A stretch of DNA of 64,000 nucleotides, from the NCBI RefSeq assembly GCF_009618275.1, contig NZ_WIAD01000003.1, positions 156,435 through 220,434 on the forward strand, in the 5' to 3' direction. Positions 16,972-25,335 of the stretch are shown one piece after another. Numbering within the stretch: the stretch's first letter is position 1; each line of letters begins with the position of its first letter. Made by a program: the position numbers and the translations under genes. The DNA is from Roseimaritima sediminicola (GTDB lineage: Bacteria; Planctomycetota; Planctomycetia; Pirellulales; Pirellulaceae). The notes beneath the pieces were generated by a model, which did no database searches, had not been told where the DNA came from, and worked only from the letters and a program-made list of their open reading frames with translations.

Positions 16972-17955
16972 ATGTCCGAGCGTGCTGAACCCAATGAACG
17001 TTTCGAATGCCTGGTCAGCCTGGGATCGAACCTGGGCCAGCGGCAGGGCCTCCTGACCGAGGCGGCTCGCCGATTGGCCGTGCATCCGCTGGTGCGCGAG
17101 TTTCGCACCAGCCGCTTGTTCACAACGCCGCCGATCGGTGGTCCCGGCGGCCAGGAACCGTTTCTCAACGCGGTCGCAGCCTTTCGCACCGCGGCGCCGG
17201 CTCGTGAAATCCTGCTTTGGCTGCAGGCGATCGAACAACAACTGGGCCGCGAGCGAAAGATTCGCTGGGACGCACGATCGATCGACCTGGATGTCGTGCT
17301 GTACGGCGACTTGACCGGCGGCGGGTCGGACCTGATCGTCCCCCACCCCCGCTACACCGCGCGTCTGTTCGTCTTGCTGCCGGCCTGCGACATCGTTCCC
17401 ACCTGGTGCGACCCGCGGTTTGGCTGGACGATCCAGCGGTTGACCGATCACCTGTTGGCCGCGCCGCCGTCTCTGGCCCTGGTCGGTGGCGACGCCGATT
17501 GCCGCAACCGCTTCTGTGAACAGGTCGCTCGGCGGCTGGACATCCCCTGGTTTGCCGCTCCGCCGCTGCCGGCCGCACCGGCGGTGGCCGCCAACGCGCC
17601 GGCCGATGCGGCCTCCTACGGGACGAACATCAGCGGTCAGGTACAAATCGAAGCGGACCCGGGACAAGCTTGGATCGCCGCCGCACCGCCGGTCCTGCCC
17701 ACCGTGGCGGAAGAGGCCACCTGGTCGGCGAACCATCGTCTGCCGCGGTTGTTGGTTCGCCTGCAACAGACCGACGCCCTGCATCGCTGGCCCGCGCCGC
17801 ATCAGATCTGGCCGCGAGGCGGTCGCTGGCCGGAGTATCGGCTGGAGATCGGCGACCCGCAGTGGGCGGTGGAGGAACTGGTTTCCGCATTCGATTCGCT
17901 GCGGTGCCCGGTTACCGCCGCCAGCGACGACGGCGACTGGTGGAAACCATCGTAG
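16972..17955 (+). CDS. folK: HPPK (folate synthesis) with a long C-terminal extension
   Basis: The first 160 residues are 2-amino-4-hydroxy-6-hydroxymethyldihydropteridine pyrophosphokinase, which transfers pyrophosphate from ATP in folate synthesis: LVSLGSNLGQRQGLL at the start, then FLNAVAAFRT, and the signature RWDARSIDLDVVLYGD. The remaining residues (to 327) have no family I recognise, contain SLALVGGDADCRNRFCEQVA early and WPAPHQIWPRGGRWPEYRLE late, and are not part of normal HPPK (about 160-170 residues). The ATG at 16972 is preceded by GGTGA; an upstream in-frame start would run through the tandem repeat. The gene converges with the flippase gene. Confidence 0.88.
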   Translation: MSERAEPNERFECLVSLGSNLGQRQGLLTEAARRLAVHPLVREFRTSRLFTTPPIGGPGGQEPFLNAVAAFRTAAPAREILLWLQAIEQQLGRERKIRWDARSIDLDVVLYGDLTGGGSDLIVPHPRYTARLFVLLPACDIVPTWCDPRFGWTIQRLTDHLLAAPPSLALVGGDADCRNRFCEQVARRLDIPWFAAPPLPAAPAVAANAPADAASYGTNISGQVQIEADPGQAWIAAAPPVLPTVAEEATWSANHRLPRLLVRLQQTDALHRWPAPHQIWPRGGRWPEYRLEIGDPQWAVEELVSAFDSLRCPVTAASDDGDWWKPS

Positions 17956-17964
17956 CAGGGTCGC

Positions 17965-18098
17965 CATAGTAGCTCGGCTGTCCTCAGCCGAGGCAGGTCA
18001 GCATTCTCGGCTGTCCTCAGCCGAAGCAGGTCAGCATTCTCGGCTGTTCTCAGCCGAGGCAGGTCAGCATTCTCGGCTGGGACAGCCGAGCTACTATG
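17965..18098. mobile_element. Palindromic repeat element with 19-bp terminal inverted repeats
   Basis: The ends CATAGTAGCTCGGCTGTCC (17965-17983) and its exact complement (18080-18098) enclose a 33-bp tandem repeat (from 17984, about three copies) built of CTCGGCTG/CAGCCGAG palindromes. The element sits between the convergent folK and flippase genes; the flippase stop codon (18094-18096) is inside its right end. Related CTCGGCTG...CAGCCGAG palindromes lie at 37901-37960. No transposase is encoded, so it would be a non-autonomous or REP-like element. Confidence 0.7.
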
Positions 18099-19566
18099 AC
18101 CACAGGCGACTCTTGGTTCGCAGTTGCCGGTAGGCTTCGTGCAGCCAACGCCGCGCCTGCGGGCTGGCCACACACACGCCCAGCGTACAGACCACGGCGG
18201 CCAGCGGACCGGCCAACAAGGTCGCCGGCAGCAGGGTTACCCAGACCAGCGTGACGTCCGAACGATACCCGCTGTGCTGCATCGCCAGATAGATGCCCAA
18301 CAGGACCACCAGGTGCGAGAACGCGGTGGCCGCGACGGCGCCACCGAGCCCGAAGCGGGGCAGCAACCAGGCGTTCAACCCCAGGTTGACCGCCAAGCCC
18401 ACCGCCAAGGCCCACCCGACCAGTTTGCCGCGCTCGGCGACCCATAAATAATTCTGGGCCAGCGCGATCAAGCCGGCCCAAATGCTGAACGTGAACGCCA
18501 GCGGCATCACGGCCAAACCGTCTTCGTACCGGCCGCCAAGCAGTTTTTCGAACATCCAGGGGGCGAGCGTCAGCGCTGCGGCGGCTCCCACGGTGAAAAC
18601 GACCGACACGGCCAACAGCACGCGCCGCAGGGAAGCTCGCATTTGACGATGCCTCCCGCCTTCCCAGTCGGCCGTCATGTAGGGCAACAGGACCCCGCTG
18701 CCCATCACCGCGACCGATACGAGCAGGGCGGGAATGATCCGCGCACTGTGGTACTGCCCGACCAGCGATTGCCCCAGATCGGCGGACTGGCTGACATGCA
18801 GGATCATGTAACGGTCGGACAACTCAAAGGCGTTGGACAACAGGTTCATCACCCACAGAGCCGCCGCGTAGGGCAACACGCGCTGCCACATCGATCCGCT
18901 GCACAGCGGCTCCGGTGCCCGCGGCACCAGGTGCCAGTTCCGCAGCAACACCCACCATGCCGGCAAACTGCCCAGCCAGCAAGCGGCGGCAAAACTGTAA
19001 ATCAAACCGGTCAACTGGCCTCCGCCCATCAAGACGGCCATCGCGAGAACCGTAAACCCAACGCTCTGGGTGAACTGCATCCAGGACACCACGCGAACTT
19101 GACGCAGCGCGGCGACCAATTCATTCAGGCTGTTGAACAGCACGATCGAAACCACCGCCACAGCCAGGGCCAGGATCGGAGAAAACCCCGCGGGCGCACG
19201 AAAAACCAGCCGGCCGAAAGCCTCGGGAAACACCAGCATGCCCGCGGCCGCCGCGCCCGACAGCGCGAACGTCAACCAGGCGATCCGACCCAGGAAACTC
19301 CGCAGATGGCCTCGCTGGCGATAGGTTTCCACATAGCGAGGCAGCGAACCGGGCAGGCCCAGCAACAACATCGGCGTGACCATCGTGACGAAGCCAAAGG
19401 CCATCGCCCACTGGCCCAGTACCTGGTCGTCCAGCACTCGGCAGAACCAGATGCCGCGGCCAAACCCGATGCCTCGCTGGATCACCGTCATCAGCAGCAT
19501 TACCGACATGCCGAGCGCCAGCGAATCGGCCTGGAACGAACGATCGGACGATTCGGCAGCGGACAT
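18094..19566 (-). CDS. Polysaccharide flippase-type membrane protein (MOP superfamily)
   Basis: A 490-residue protein with about 12-14 hydrophobic helices, typical of Wzx/oligosaccharide flippases that move lipid-linked sugar units across the inner membrane. Characteristic pieces are the N-terminal GMSVMLLMTVIQRGIGFGRG, the glycine-rich turn LLLGLPGSLPRYVETYRQRG and the paired-helix pattern of two six-helix halves. It starts at an ATG (19566) and ends inside a palindromic element that provides the TAG. There is no surrounding polysaccharide cluster, though a GT9 glycosyltransferase lies 13 kb away. Substrate unknown. Confidence 0.82.
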   Translation of the reverse strand: MSAAESSDRSFQADSLALGMSVMLLMTVIQRGIGFGRGIWFCRVLDDQVLGQWAMAFGFVTMVTPMLLLGLPGSLPRYVETYRQRGHLRSFLGRIAWLTFALSGAAAAGMLVFPEAFGRLVFRAPAGFSPILALAVAVVSIVLFNSLNELVAALRQVRVVSWMQFTQSVGFTVLAMAVLMGGGQLTGLIYSFAAACWLGSLPAWWVLLRNWHLVPRAPEPLCSGSMWQRVLPYAAALWVMNLLSNAFELSDRYMILHVSQSADLGQSLVGQYHSARIIPALLVSVAVMGSGVLLPYMTADWEGGRHRQMRASLRRVLLAVSVVFTVGAAAALTLAPWMFEKLLGGRYEDGLAVMPLAFTFSIWAGLIALAQNYLWVAERGKLVGWALAVGLAVNLGLNAWLLPRFGLGGAVAATAFSHLVVLLGIYLAMQHSGYRSDVTLVWVTLLPATLLAGPLAAVVCTLGVCVASPQARRWLHEAYRQLRTKSRLWS

Positions 19567-19764
19567 ACAGCGAGGGGATTCAGCGACGGCGGCGAAAAAA
19601 CGACGGCGTTAAACTGTTCGTCGAAGCTACCACAGTGCACCGCCGTGGCGATAAAATAGCCGCACTTCCCGTGCTCGTCTCGAGCGATTATTCCGGTTTT
19701 GTCGGTGGCATGTCTCCGCCCCGATTCCGATTGCCCACCGTGTTCAATAGAGAGCTGCTCTGAA

Positions 19765-21093
19765 ATGCTGTCACGATTTCGTTGCTGGTCGTCGCCGGGA
19801 TGTTGGTTGCCGCTGTGGATTTTGATGGTTGCGACGGCAACCCTGGACGTGTGTCCGGCGGCCGGCGCGGAACGCGACCGAGCGGCAGAGTGGCCGCGGT
19901 TTCGCGGTCCCGGTGGCGACGGCGTGGCCGCGGCCGATCCGGCCCAGGTGCCGCTGCGCTGGGGCCCGGATCAGAATGTGCAGTGGCGCTGCGAAACGCC
20001 GGGCGAAGGCTGGTCCTCGCCGGTCGTGGGTCGCGGCAAAGTTTTTCTCAGCGCGGCGATCAAACGGCCCGAGGATGCGGAATCGTCACGGGATTCCGAA
20101 CAGCTGGATTTGTCGGTCGTCATCATCGATGCGAAAAGCGGCGACATCCAGCGGGTGGCAACGCTGTTCAGCCAGGACCTGAGCGATGCCCCGGGGATCC
20201 ACAGCAAGAACTCCCACGCCAGCCCGACGCCGATCCTTGACGGCGACCGGTTGTACGTGCACTTCGGGCATTTGGGCACGGCCTGCTGTGATCTCGAGGG
20301 CAACGTGATCTGGACGCAGCGCAGCCTGCGTTTTCCGCCCACCCACGGCAACGGTGGTTCGCCGGTCCTGGTGGATGGAAAATTAATTTTCACCTGTGAC
20401 GGCAGCCGCGATCCCTACGTCGCCGCCCTCAACGCCGCCGACGGTTCGGTGGCCTGGCGGACGCCGCGCCCGGTCGACGCCGAAAGAAAATTCTCTTTCG
20501 CCACCCCCACGCTGATCACCGTCGATGGCCAGCAACAGGTCATCGCACCGGGCAGTGACTGTGTCTTGGCTCTGGAGCCGTCGTCGGGACGCATCCTTTG
20601 GCAGGTTCGCTACGACGGGTATTCGGTGGTGCCCAAACCGCTGTTTGCCGGCGGGCTGATCTACCTGAGCACCGGGTACAATCGCGCCAGCCTGCTGGCG
20701 ATTCGTCCCGACGGAAGCGGGGACGTGACCGACACGCACGTCGTGTGGCGAGTCGACAAGAGCGTCTCGAAAACGCCTTCGCCAACCGCGGCCGAAGATC
20801 TGCTGTTCCTGATCAGTGATGACGGAATTGCCGTTTGTATCGAACAGGCCAGTGGCGACGTGGTGTGGAGGCAGCGGCTGGGCGGCAACTTTTCCGCTTC
20901 TCCCGTACGGATTGGCGACCGGCTGTACGCCACCGACGAATCCGGCGTCACCAGCGTCATTGGCGCCGGTCGCGAGTACCGATTGTTGGCGGAAAACGAT
21001 TTGCAGGAGCGCGTCCTGGCTTCGATGGCCGTCGCCGCCCCAGCCCTCTATCTGCGGACCGACAAGGCGCTTTACCGGTTGCAAAAACCCTGA
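19765..21093 (+). CDS. Exported PQQ-like beta-propeller protein
   Basis: A 442-residue protein with a signal peptide (WLPLWILMVATATLDVCPAAG) followed by a PQQ-like propeller. The opening EWPRFRGPGGDGVA is the common start of this planctomycete family, and the blades show the tryptophan-containing repeat AADGSVAWRTPRP, SGRILWQVRYDG and SGDVVWRQRLGG. Despite the name such proteins usually lack the residues that bind PQQ in alcohol dehydrogenases and may be scaffold proteins. The ATG at 19765 is preferred over 19699, because it places the signal peptide close to the N-terminus. Likely monocistronic; 153 bases before the ABC operon. Confidence 0.85.
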   Translation: MLSRFRCWSSPGCWLPLWILMVATATLDVCPAAGAERDRAAEWPRFRGPGGDGVAAADPAQVPLRWGPDQNVQWRCETPGEGWSSPVVGRGKVFLSAAIKRPEDAESSRDSEQLDLSVVIIDAKSGDIQRVATLFSQDLSDAPGIHSKNSHASPTPILDGDRLYVHFGHLGTACCDLEGNVIWTQRSLRFPPTHGNGGSPVLVDGKLIFTCDGSRDPYVAALNAADGSVAWRTPRPVDAERKFSFATPTLITVDGQQQVIAPGSDCVLALEPSSGRILWQVRYDGYSVVPKPLFAGGLIYLSTGYNRASLLAIRPDGSGDVTDTHVVWRVDKSVSKTPSPTAAEDLLFLISDDGIAVCIEQASGDVVWRQRLGGNFSASPVRIGDRLYATDESGVTSVIGAGREYRLLAENDLQERVLASMAVAAPALYLRTDKALYRLQKP

Positions 21094-21246
21094 CCCTTGC
21101 GGCGCTTCTACGGGTCTGAGAAAGCCCCGCAGCGGCGCCGGTCGCAGGACCCGCCCTGGCACGATTCGCCGCGGAATTGTCTGGGAATCTGTGGCGGTCT
21201 CGCCCTGGTAACCTAAGCTGTACCAACAGGAGCACTGCCAGGAACC

Positions 21247-22008
21247 ATGATTTACGTTCAAGATCTGACAAAAACCTACGACGACCTGCAGCGGGGGCGG
21301 TTTGTCGCTGTGGATCGGGTCACGTTCAACGTGTCGCGCGGCGAGATATTCGGCTTGCTGGGTCCCAACGGTGCGGGCAAAACCACCGTCCTGCGGATCC
21401 TGAGCACGGTCTTGCGGCCGACCAGCGGGACGGCGCGCATCGGCGGCTACGACGTCGATAGCGATCCGGCGGACGTGCGAGGCATGATCGGGTTTGTCAG
21501 CAATAACACGGCCCTCTACGACCGCATGACCGCCTGGGAAACCGTGCAGTACTTTGGACGGCTGCACGGGATGAGCAAAGCGAAGCTGGCCGAGCGTCTG
21601 GAAGGATTGTTCGACCAGCTGCGGATGAACGATTTTCGCGACGTCCCAGCCGGCAAAATGTCTACCGGGATGAAACAAAAGGTGTCCATCGCCCGGGCCC
21701 TGGTTCATGATCCGCCCGTCTTGATCTTCGATGAAGCGACCCTGGGGCTGGACGTGATGGTCGCTCGGAATTTGCTGCAGGTCGTACGCAGCCTGCGCGA
21801 CGCCGGCAAATGCCTGATCTTCTCGACGCATATCATGCGCGAGGTCGAACGGTTGTGCGACCGCGTCGCAATCATGCACCGCGGACGCATCCTCGATACC
21901 GGGACGCTGGACGACCTCCGCCATCGGCACCAGGAACAGGACGTGGAAGATCTGTTCTTTGGATTGCTGTCGCGTCACGAACAACAAGCTTTGTCGGAGG
22001 CCGTGTAA
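21247..22008 (+). CDS. ABC transporter ATP-binding protein (NatA-like)
   Basis: A 253-residue ATPase subunit with Walker [10 protein letters not shown], signature [15 protein letters not shown] (a TGM variant of LSGGQ), Walker B VLIFDEAT and the switch histidine in FSTHIM. The order and spacing match the NatA/CcmA-like exporters that power Na+ or antibiotic export. The next gene begins one base after its stop, with GGAGG inside the end of this gene serving as its ribosome site, so the two form a tight operon. The Nat system exports Na+ in Bacillus; here the cargo is unknown. Confidence 0.92.
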   Translation: MIYVQDLTKTYDDLQRGRFVAVDRVTFNVSRGEIFGLLGPNGAGKTTVLRILSTVLRPTSGTARIGGYDVDSDPADVRGMIGFVSNNTALYDRMTAWETVQYFGRLHGMSKAKLAERLEGLFDQLRMNDFRDVPAGKMSTGMKQKVSIARALVHDPPVLIFDEATLGLDVMVARNLLQVVRSLRDAGKCLIFSTHIMREVERLCDRVAIMHRGRILDTGTLDDLRHRHQEQDVEDLFFGLLSRHEQQALSEAV

Positions 22009-22009
22009 G

Positions 22010-24238
22010 GTGCGAGGTTCGGAACATAATCGCCCGCGACCACGTACGGTCGCGATGATCTATCTTCGCGAAATGCGGGATCAGCTGCGCGATCGCCGCA
22101 CGATCTTTACAATCGTCGTGCTGCCGATGGTGCTGTATCCGTTGGTCGGCACGCTGCTGCTGCAGATCGCCCAGTTCACGCAACAACACGCTCCGCGGAT
22201 CGGCGTGGTGGGCGTGGAACACCTTCCGGCCCGGCCCGCTCTGGCCGATGGCGAAACGCTGGCCGAGGCTTACGAAGCGACGCAGGGCAATGCCACGTTT
22301 GAGTTTCATCAGTGGCAACAGTTGGCCCGCGACGGCGACGTTCCCTCAATCGCTCAGGCATTCGTCAACCGCGAGGACTACGACGCGGTTCTGCTGGTGC
22401 CGCCGGAGTTTTCCCTTCGGCAAAATCAGGCTCGCGACGGCACCCCGGCCGGGATCCACGGTCTGCGGATCGTGGTCAACCCTCGCTCCGATGCCGCGGG
22501 AATTGCCAGCGATCGGCTGTACTCGGTCCTGGGCCAGTGGCGTGATGACATCGTCGGCGATTCGCTGGACGACCGCGGTATCGATCGCGCCGTATTGCAG
22601 CCGTTCGAGGTCGAAAAAACCGCGACCAAAACCGCCGGCGGGCGGTCGATGTTGTGGAGCAAACTGTTGCCGTTTGTGATGCTGATCTGGGCGATGACCG
22701 GCGCGTTCTATCCGGCCATCGACCTGGTCGCCGGCGAGAAAGAACGCGGCACCTTGGAAACCTTATTGTGCAGCCCGGCGCTGCGCAGCGAGATCGTGTG
22801 GGGCAAGCTGGGTGCAGTGACCACGTTCAGCACACTGACCGCCCTGTTGAACGTGTTCAGCATGATGGTGACCAGCACGTTCATCTTTCGGCAGATGGGA
22901 CTGGGCATCGGCGACGCCAGTTTCGGACCGCCCCCGGTCACCGCGATGCTGTGGTTGCTGTTGGCCCTGTTGCCGTTGTCGGCCCTGTTCAGCGCCCTGG
23001 CGCTGGCCGTCGCCGCGATGGCTCGCAGCAGCAAAGAAGGGCAGTACTACCTGATGCCCCTGATGATGCTGTCGCTGCCGCTGGTGCTGTTGCCGATGAT
23101 GCCCGGAATGGGGTTGAACGTCGGCACGGCACTGATCCCCGTCTCGGGCATGTTCCTGTTGGTGCGGGCTCTGGTCGAAGCCCAGTACGTGGCGGCCCTG
23201 ATGCATTTTCCGATGGTCGCCGGCGTGACGTTTGGTTGCCTGTGGCTGGCCACACGCTGGGCCCAGCGCCAGTTCGAAGACGAAGCGGTCCTGTTTGGCG
23301 GCGGCGAACAATGGGAACTGCGGTCCTGGATGCGGCATCTGTGGCGAGACCGCCAGGCGGTGCCCACGCCGGTTCAAGCCTTCGCCTGCGGGGCGATCAT
23401 CCTGGTCGGATTGTTCTTCGGCAAATTGATGGTCAGCGAAATGCCCAGCGGTCTGGGCGCGTTGACGCGTTTGATCCTCACGCCGCAGATCGGACTGATC
23501 CTGGCTCCCGCGCTGTTGATGGCGATCATCCTGACGACCTCCTTGAGGCAAACGTTTCGGTTCCGGATGCCGCCGCTGGCCTCGCTGCCGGTGGCCGTGT
23601 TGCTGGGCGTCAGTCTGCATCCCTCCTACGTCACGCTGGGGCACTGGATCAGCGACATCTATCCGATCAGCGAGCAGACTCAGGCGGCGCTGAAACCGAT
23701 GAGCGAGATGATCGCGTCGGCTCCGCTGTGGAACGTGGTGCTGCTGTTGGCGCTCGTTCCGGCGGTGTGCGAAGAACTGGCCTTCCGCGGATTCATGTTC
23801 AGCGGGCTGGTTCGCGGCGGCGGACGGATGCGAGCCGTGGTCGTTACGGCCGTCCTGTTCGGTGCCTCCCACGGCCTGTTGCAGCAGTCGCTGGCCGCCA
23901 CGGTAATGGGATTGATGCTGGGCTGGGTCGCGCTTCGCAGCGGCAGCGTGATCCCCTGCCTGTTGATTCACTTCACCAACAACGCCCTGTCGGTTTCGAT
24001 GGCGCGGATTCCCCAGATGAACCTGCCGGGGTCGGATCTCCTGATCACCGTCGCCGCCGACGGCAGTGCGAGTTACCAGCCGATGTGGGTGCTGATGGCA
24101 TCGGGGCTGGCGTTCGCCTGCTTGACGTATTTCTATACCCTGCAGTCCACGGCCGACGAAGACGCCGCGGAACTGGAAGTCCAACCCAACCGCCTGGCCG
24201 ACCCCGGCTTGCAGCCGGTATTGTCGGGGCAGTTGTAG
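22010..24238 (+). CDS. ABC-2 permease (NatB-like) fused to a CPBP membrane protease
   Basis: A 742-residue membrane protein. Residues up to about 430 form an ABC-2 type permease: an N-terminal helix after RDRRTIFTIVVLPM, a large extracytoplasmic loop, and a helix block with AGEKERGTLETLLCSPA. The C-terminal half is a CPBP (CAAX-type) intramembrane metalloprotease with its three motifs in order: CEELAFRG (EExxxR), FGASH (FxxxH) and LIHFTNN (HxxxN). GTG at 22010 follows GGAGG by nine bases; ATG at 22055 is an alternative. The permease pairs with the ATPase just upstream. The protease may process the cargo, as proposed for other CPBP proteins beside peptide exporters, but that is inference. Confidence 0.88.
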   Translation: MRGSEHNRPRPRTVAMIYLREMRDQLRDRRTIFTIVVLPMVLYPLVGTLLLQIAQFTQQHAPRIGVVGVEHLPARPALADGETLAEAYEATQGNATFEFHQWQQLARDGDVPSIAQAFVNREDYDAVLLVPPEFSLRQNQARDGTPAGIHGLRIVVNPRSDAAGIASDRLYSVLGQWRDDIVGDSLDDRGIDRAVLQPFEVEKTATKTAGGRSMLWSKLLPFVMLIWAMTGAFYPAIDLVAGEKERGTLETLLCSPALRSEIVWGKLGAVTTFSTLTALLNVFSMMVTSTFIFRQMGLGIGDASFGPPPVTAMLWLLLALLPLSALFSALALAVAAMARSSKEGQYYLMPLMMLSLPLVLLPMMPGMGLNVGTALIPVSGMFLLVRALVEAQYVAALMHFPMVAGVTFGCLWLATRWAQRQFEDEAVLFGGGEQWELRSWMRHLWRDRQAVPTPVQAFACGAIILVGLFFGKLMVSEMPSGLGALTRLILTPQIGLILAPALLMAIILTTSLRQTFRFRMPPLASLPVAVLLGVSLHPSYVTLGHWISDIYPISEQTQAALKPMSEMIASAPLWNVVLLLALVPAVCEELAFRGFMFSGLVRGGGRMRAVVVTAVLFGASHGLLQQSLAATVMGLMLGWVALRSGSVIPCLLIHFTNNALSVSMARIPQMNLPGSDLLITVAADGSASYQPMWVLMASGLAFACLTYFYTLQSTADEDAAELEVQPNRLADPGLQPVLSGQL

Positions 24239-24295
24239 GAAAGCGCAACATTCACCGCGATCGCAGAACCAGCCCGCAGGACGACTCCAATGAGA

Positions 24296-25195
24296 CCGCA
24301 GCGGCTCCAAACAGACCACGCCGCAACATTCACCGCGACCGCAGAACCAGCCCGCAGGGCGGCATAGCCCTTGCCGGCCGTGTCACGGCCTGTCGGTTAA
24401 TCCGAAAACGCGTTGCTTATGTGAGCCGTTTGGGCGATAGCCCCGGTTTTGCGGTGACGAAACCGAGGCTATCGCCTAAACGGCTCAATAATTCGACAGA
24501 CCGGTCAACCGCCGGGTCACGCCACCCCAAACAAACCAAAGCCCCGGAGGGGCGACACAGCCGGTCTGCATCTGTGCCGCCCTTCGGGCTAAGAGTGTTT
24601 TGCTGCCCCGGCAAGGGCTGTGCCGTCCTTCGGACTAGGAGCAGGCTTGTCGACAAGCAAGTTAGGTTGCACATGCAGCGGCTCCAAACAGACCATGCCG
24701 CAACAATCACCCCGACCGCAGAACCAGCCCGCAGGGCGGCATAGCCCTTGCCGGCCGTGTCAACCGCCGGGTCGCGCCCCCCCCAAACAAACCAAAGCCC
24801 CGGAGGGCCGGCACAGCCGGTCTGCACCTGTGCCACCCTTCGGGCTAAGAGTGTTTTGATGGCCCGGACCCGGGGACTCACGTCCCCGGCAAGGGCTGTG
24901 CCGTCCTTCGGACTAGGAGCAGACTTGTTCACAAGCAAGTTAGGTTGGACATGCAGCGGCACCAAACAAACCACGCCGCAACAATCGCCGCGACCGCAGA
25001 ACCAGCCCGAAGGGCGGCATAGCCCCTGCCGGCGGTGTCAACCGTCGGGTCGCGTCACCCCAAACAAACCAAAGCCCCGGAGGGGCGGCACAGCCGGTCT
25101 GCATCTGTGCCGCCCTTCGGGCTACGAGTGTTTTGATGGCCCGGACCCGGGGACTCACGTCCCCGGCAGGGGCTGTGCCGCCCTTCGGGCTAGTG
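24296..25195. repeat. Three tandem copies of a ~278-bp intergenic repeat
   Basis: Copies begin near 24296, 24672 and 24950, each starting close to GCAGCGGC(T/A)CCAAACA and running through AACAAACCAAAGCCCCGGAG and TGCCGTCCTTCGGACTAGGA. Copies 2 and 3 are 278 bases apart. Copy 1 lacks about 22 bases and is interrupted by the 118-bp element at 24386-24503; a further fragment lies at 24241-24290. Short open frames in the array are not consistent between copies, so it is treated as non-coding. It fills most of the 1.1-kb gap between the ABC permease and smc. Confidence 0.85.
24386..24503. mobile_element. 118-bp MITE-like element, copy A
   Basis: The element begins CGGCCTGTCG and ends CGACAGACCG, a 10-bp terminal inverted repeat with one mismatch. 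Inside is a long palindrome (24421-24486) starting GTGAGCCGTTTGGGCGATAG. It is flanked on both sides by GTCA (24382-24385, 24504-24507). The same site in the neighbouring repeat copies reads CCGTGTCAACCG without interruption, showing an insertion with a 4-bp duplication. A second full-length copy in the opposite orientation is at 44457-44574. No protein is encoded, so a transposase would act in trans. Confidence 0.8.
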
Positions 25196-25217
25196 ACGTC
25201 GGAGGGCGAAAAGGAAC

Positions 25218-25315
25218 GGAACCGTGGGCTAGCGCCCTGCGGCTGATGTGGAAACCGTGGGCTAGTGCCCTGCGGCCGATGTGGAAACCGTGGGCTAGCG
25301 CCCTGCGGCTGATGT
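25218..25315. repeat. 33-bp tandem repeat, three copies
   Basis: Units start at 25218 (32 bases), 25250 and 25283 and read GGAAACCGTGGGCTAGCGCC with the second half CTGCGGCTGATGT; copy 2 differs at two positions. The array ends 20 bases before the smc stop codon. A degenerate fourth start (GGGCACCGCGGGC) follows. It appears to be non-coding. Confidence 0.85.
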
Positions 25316-25335
25316 GGGCACCGCGGGCCTTAAAC

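Noticed and set aside
18600..19659. A 338-codon plus-strand frame opposite the flippase
   Set aside because: Its translation is rich in His, Arg and Gln as expected for the complement of a membrane protein gene; no domain or ribosome site.
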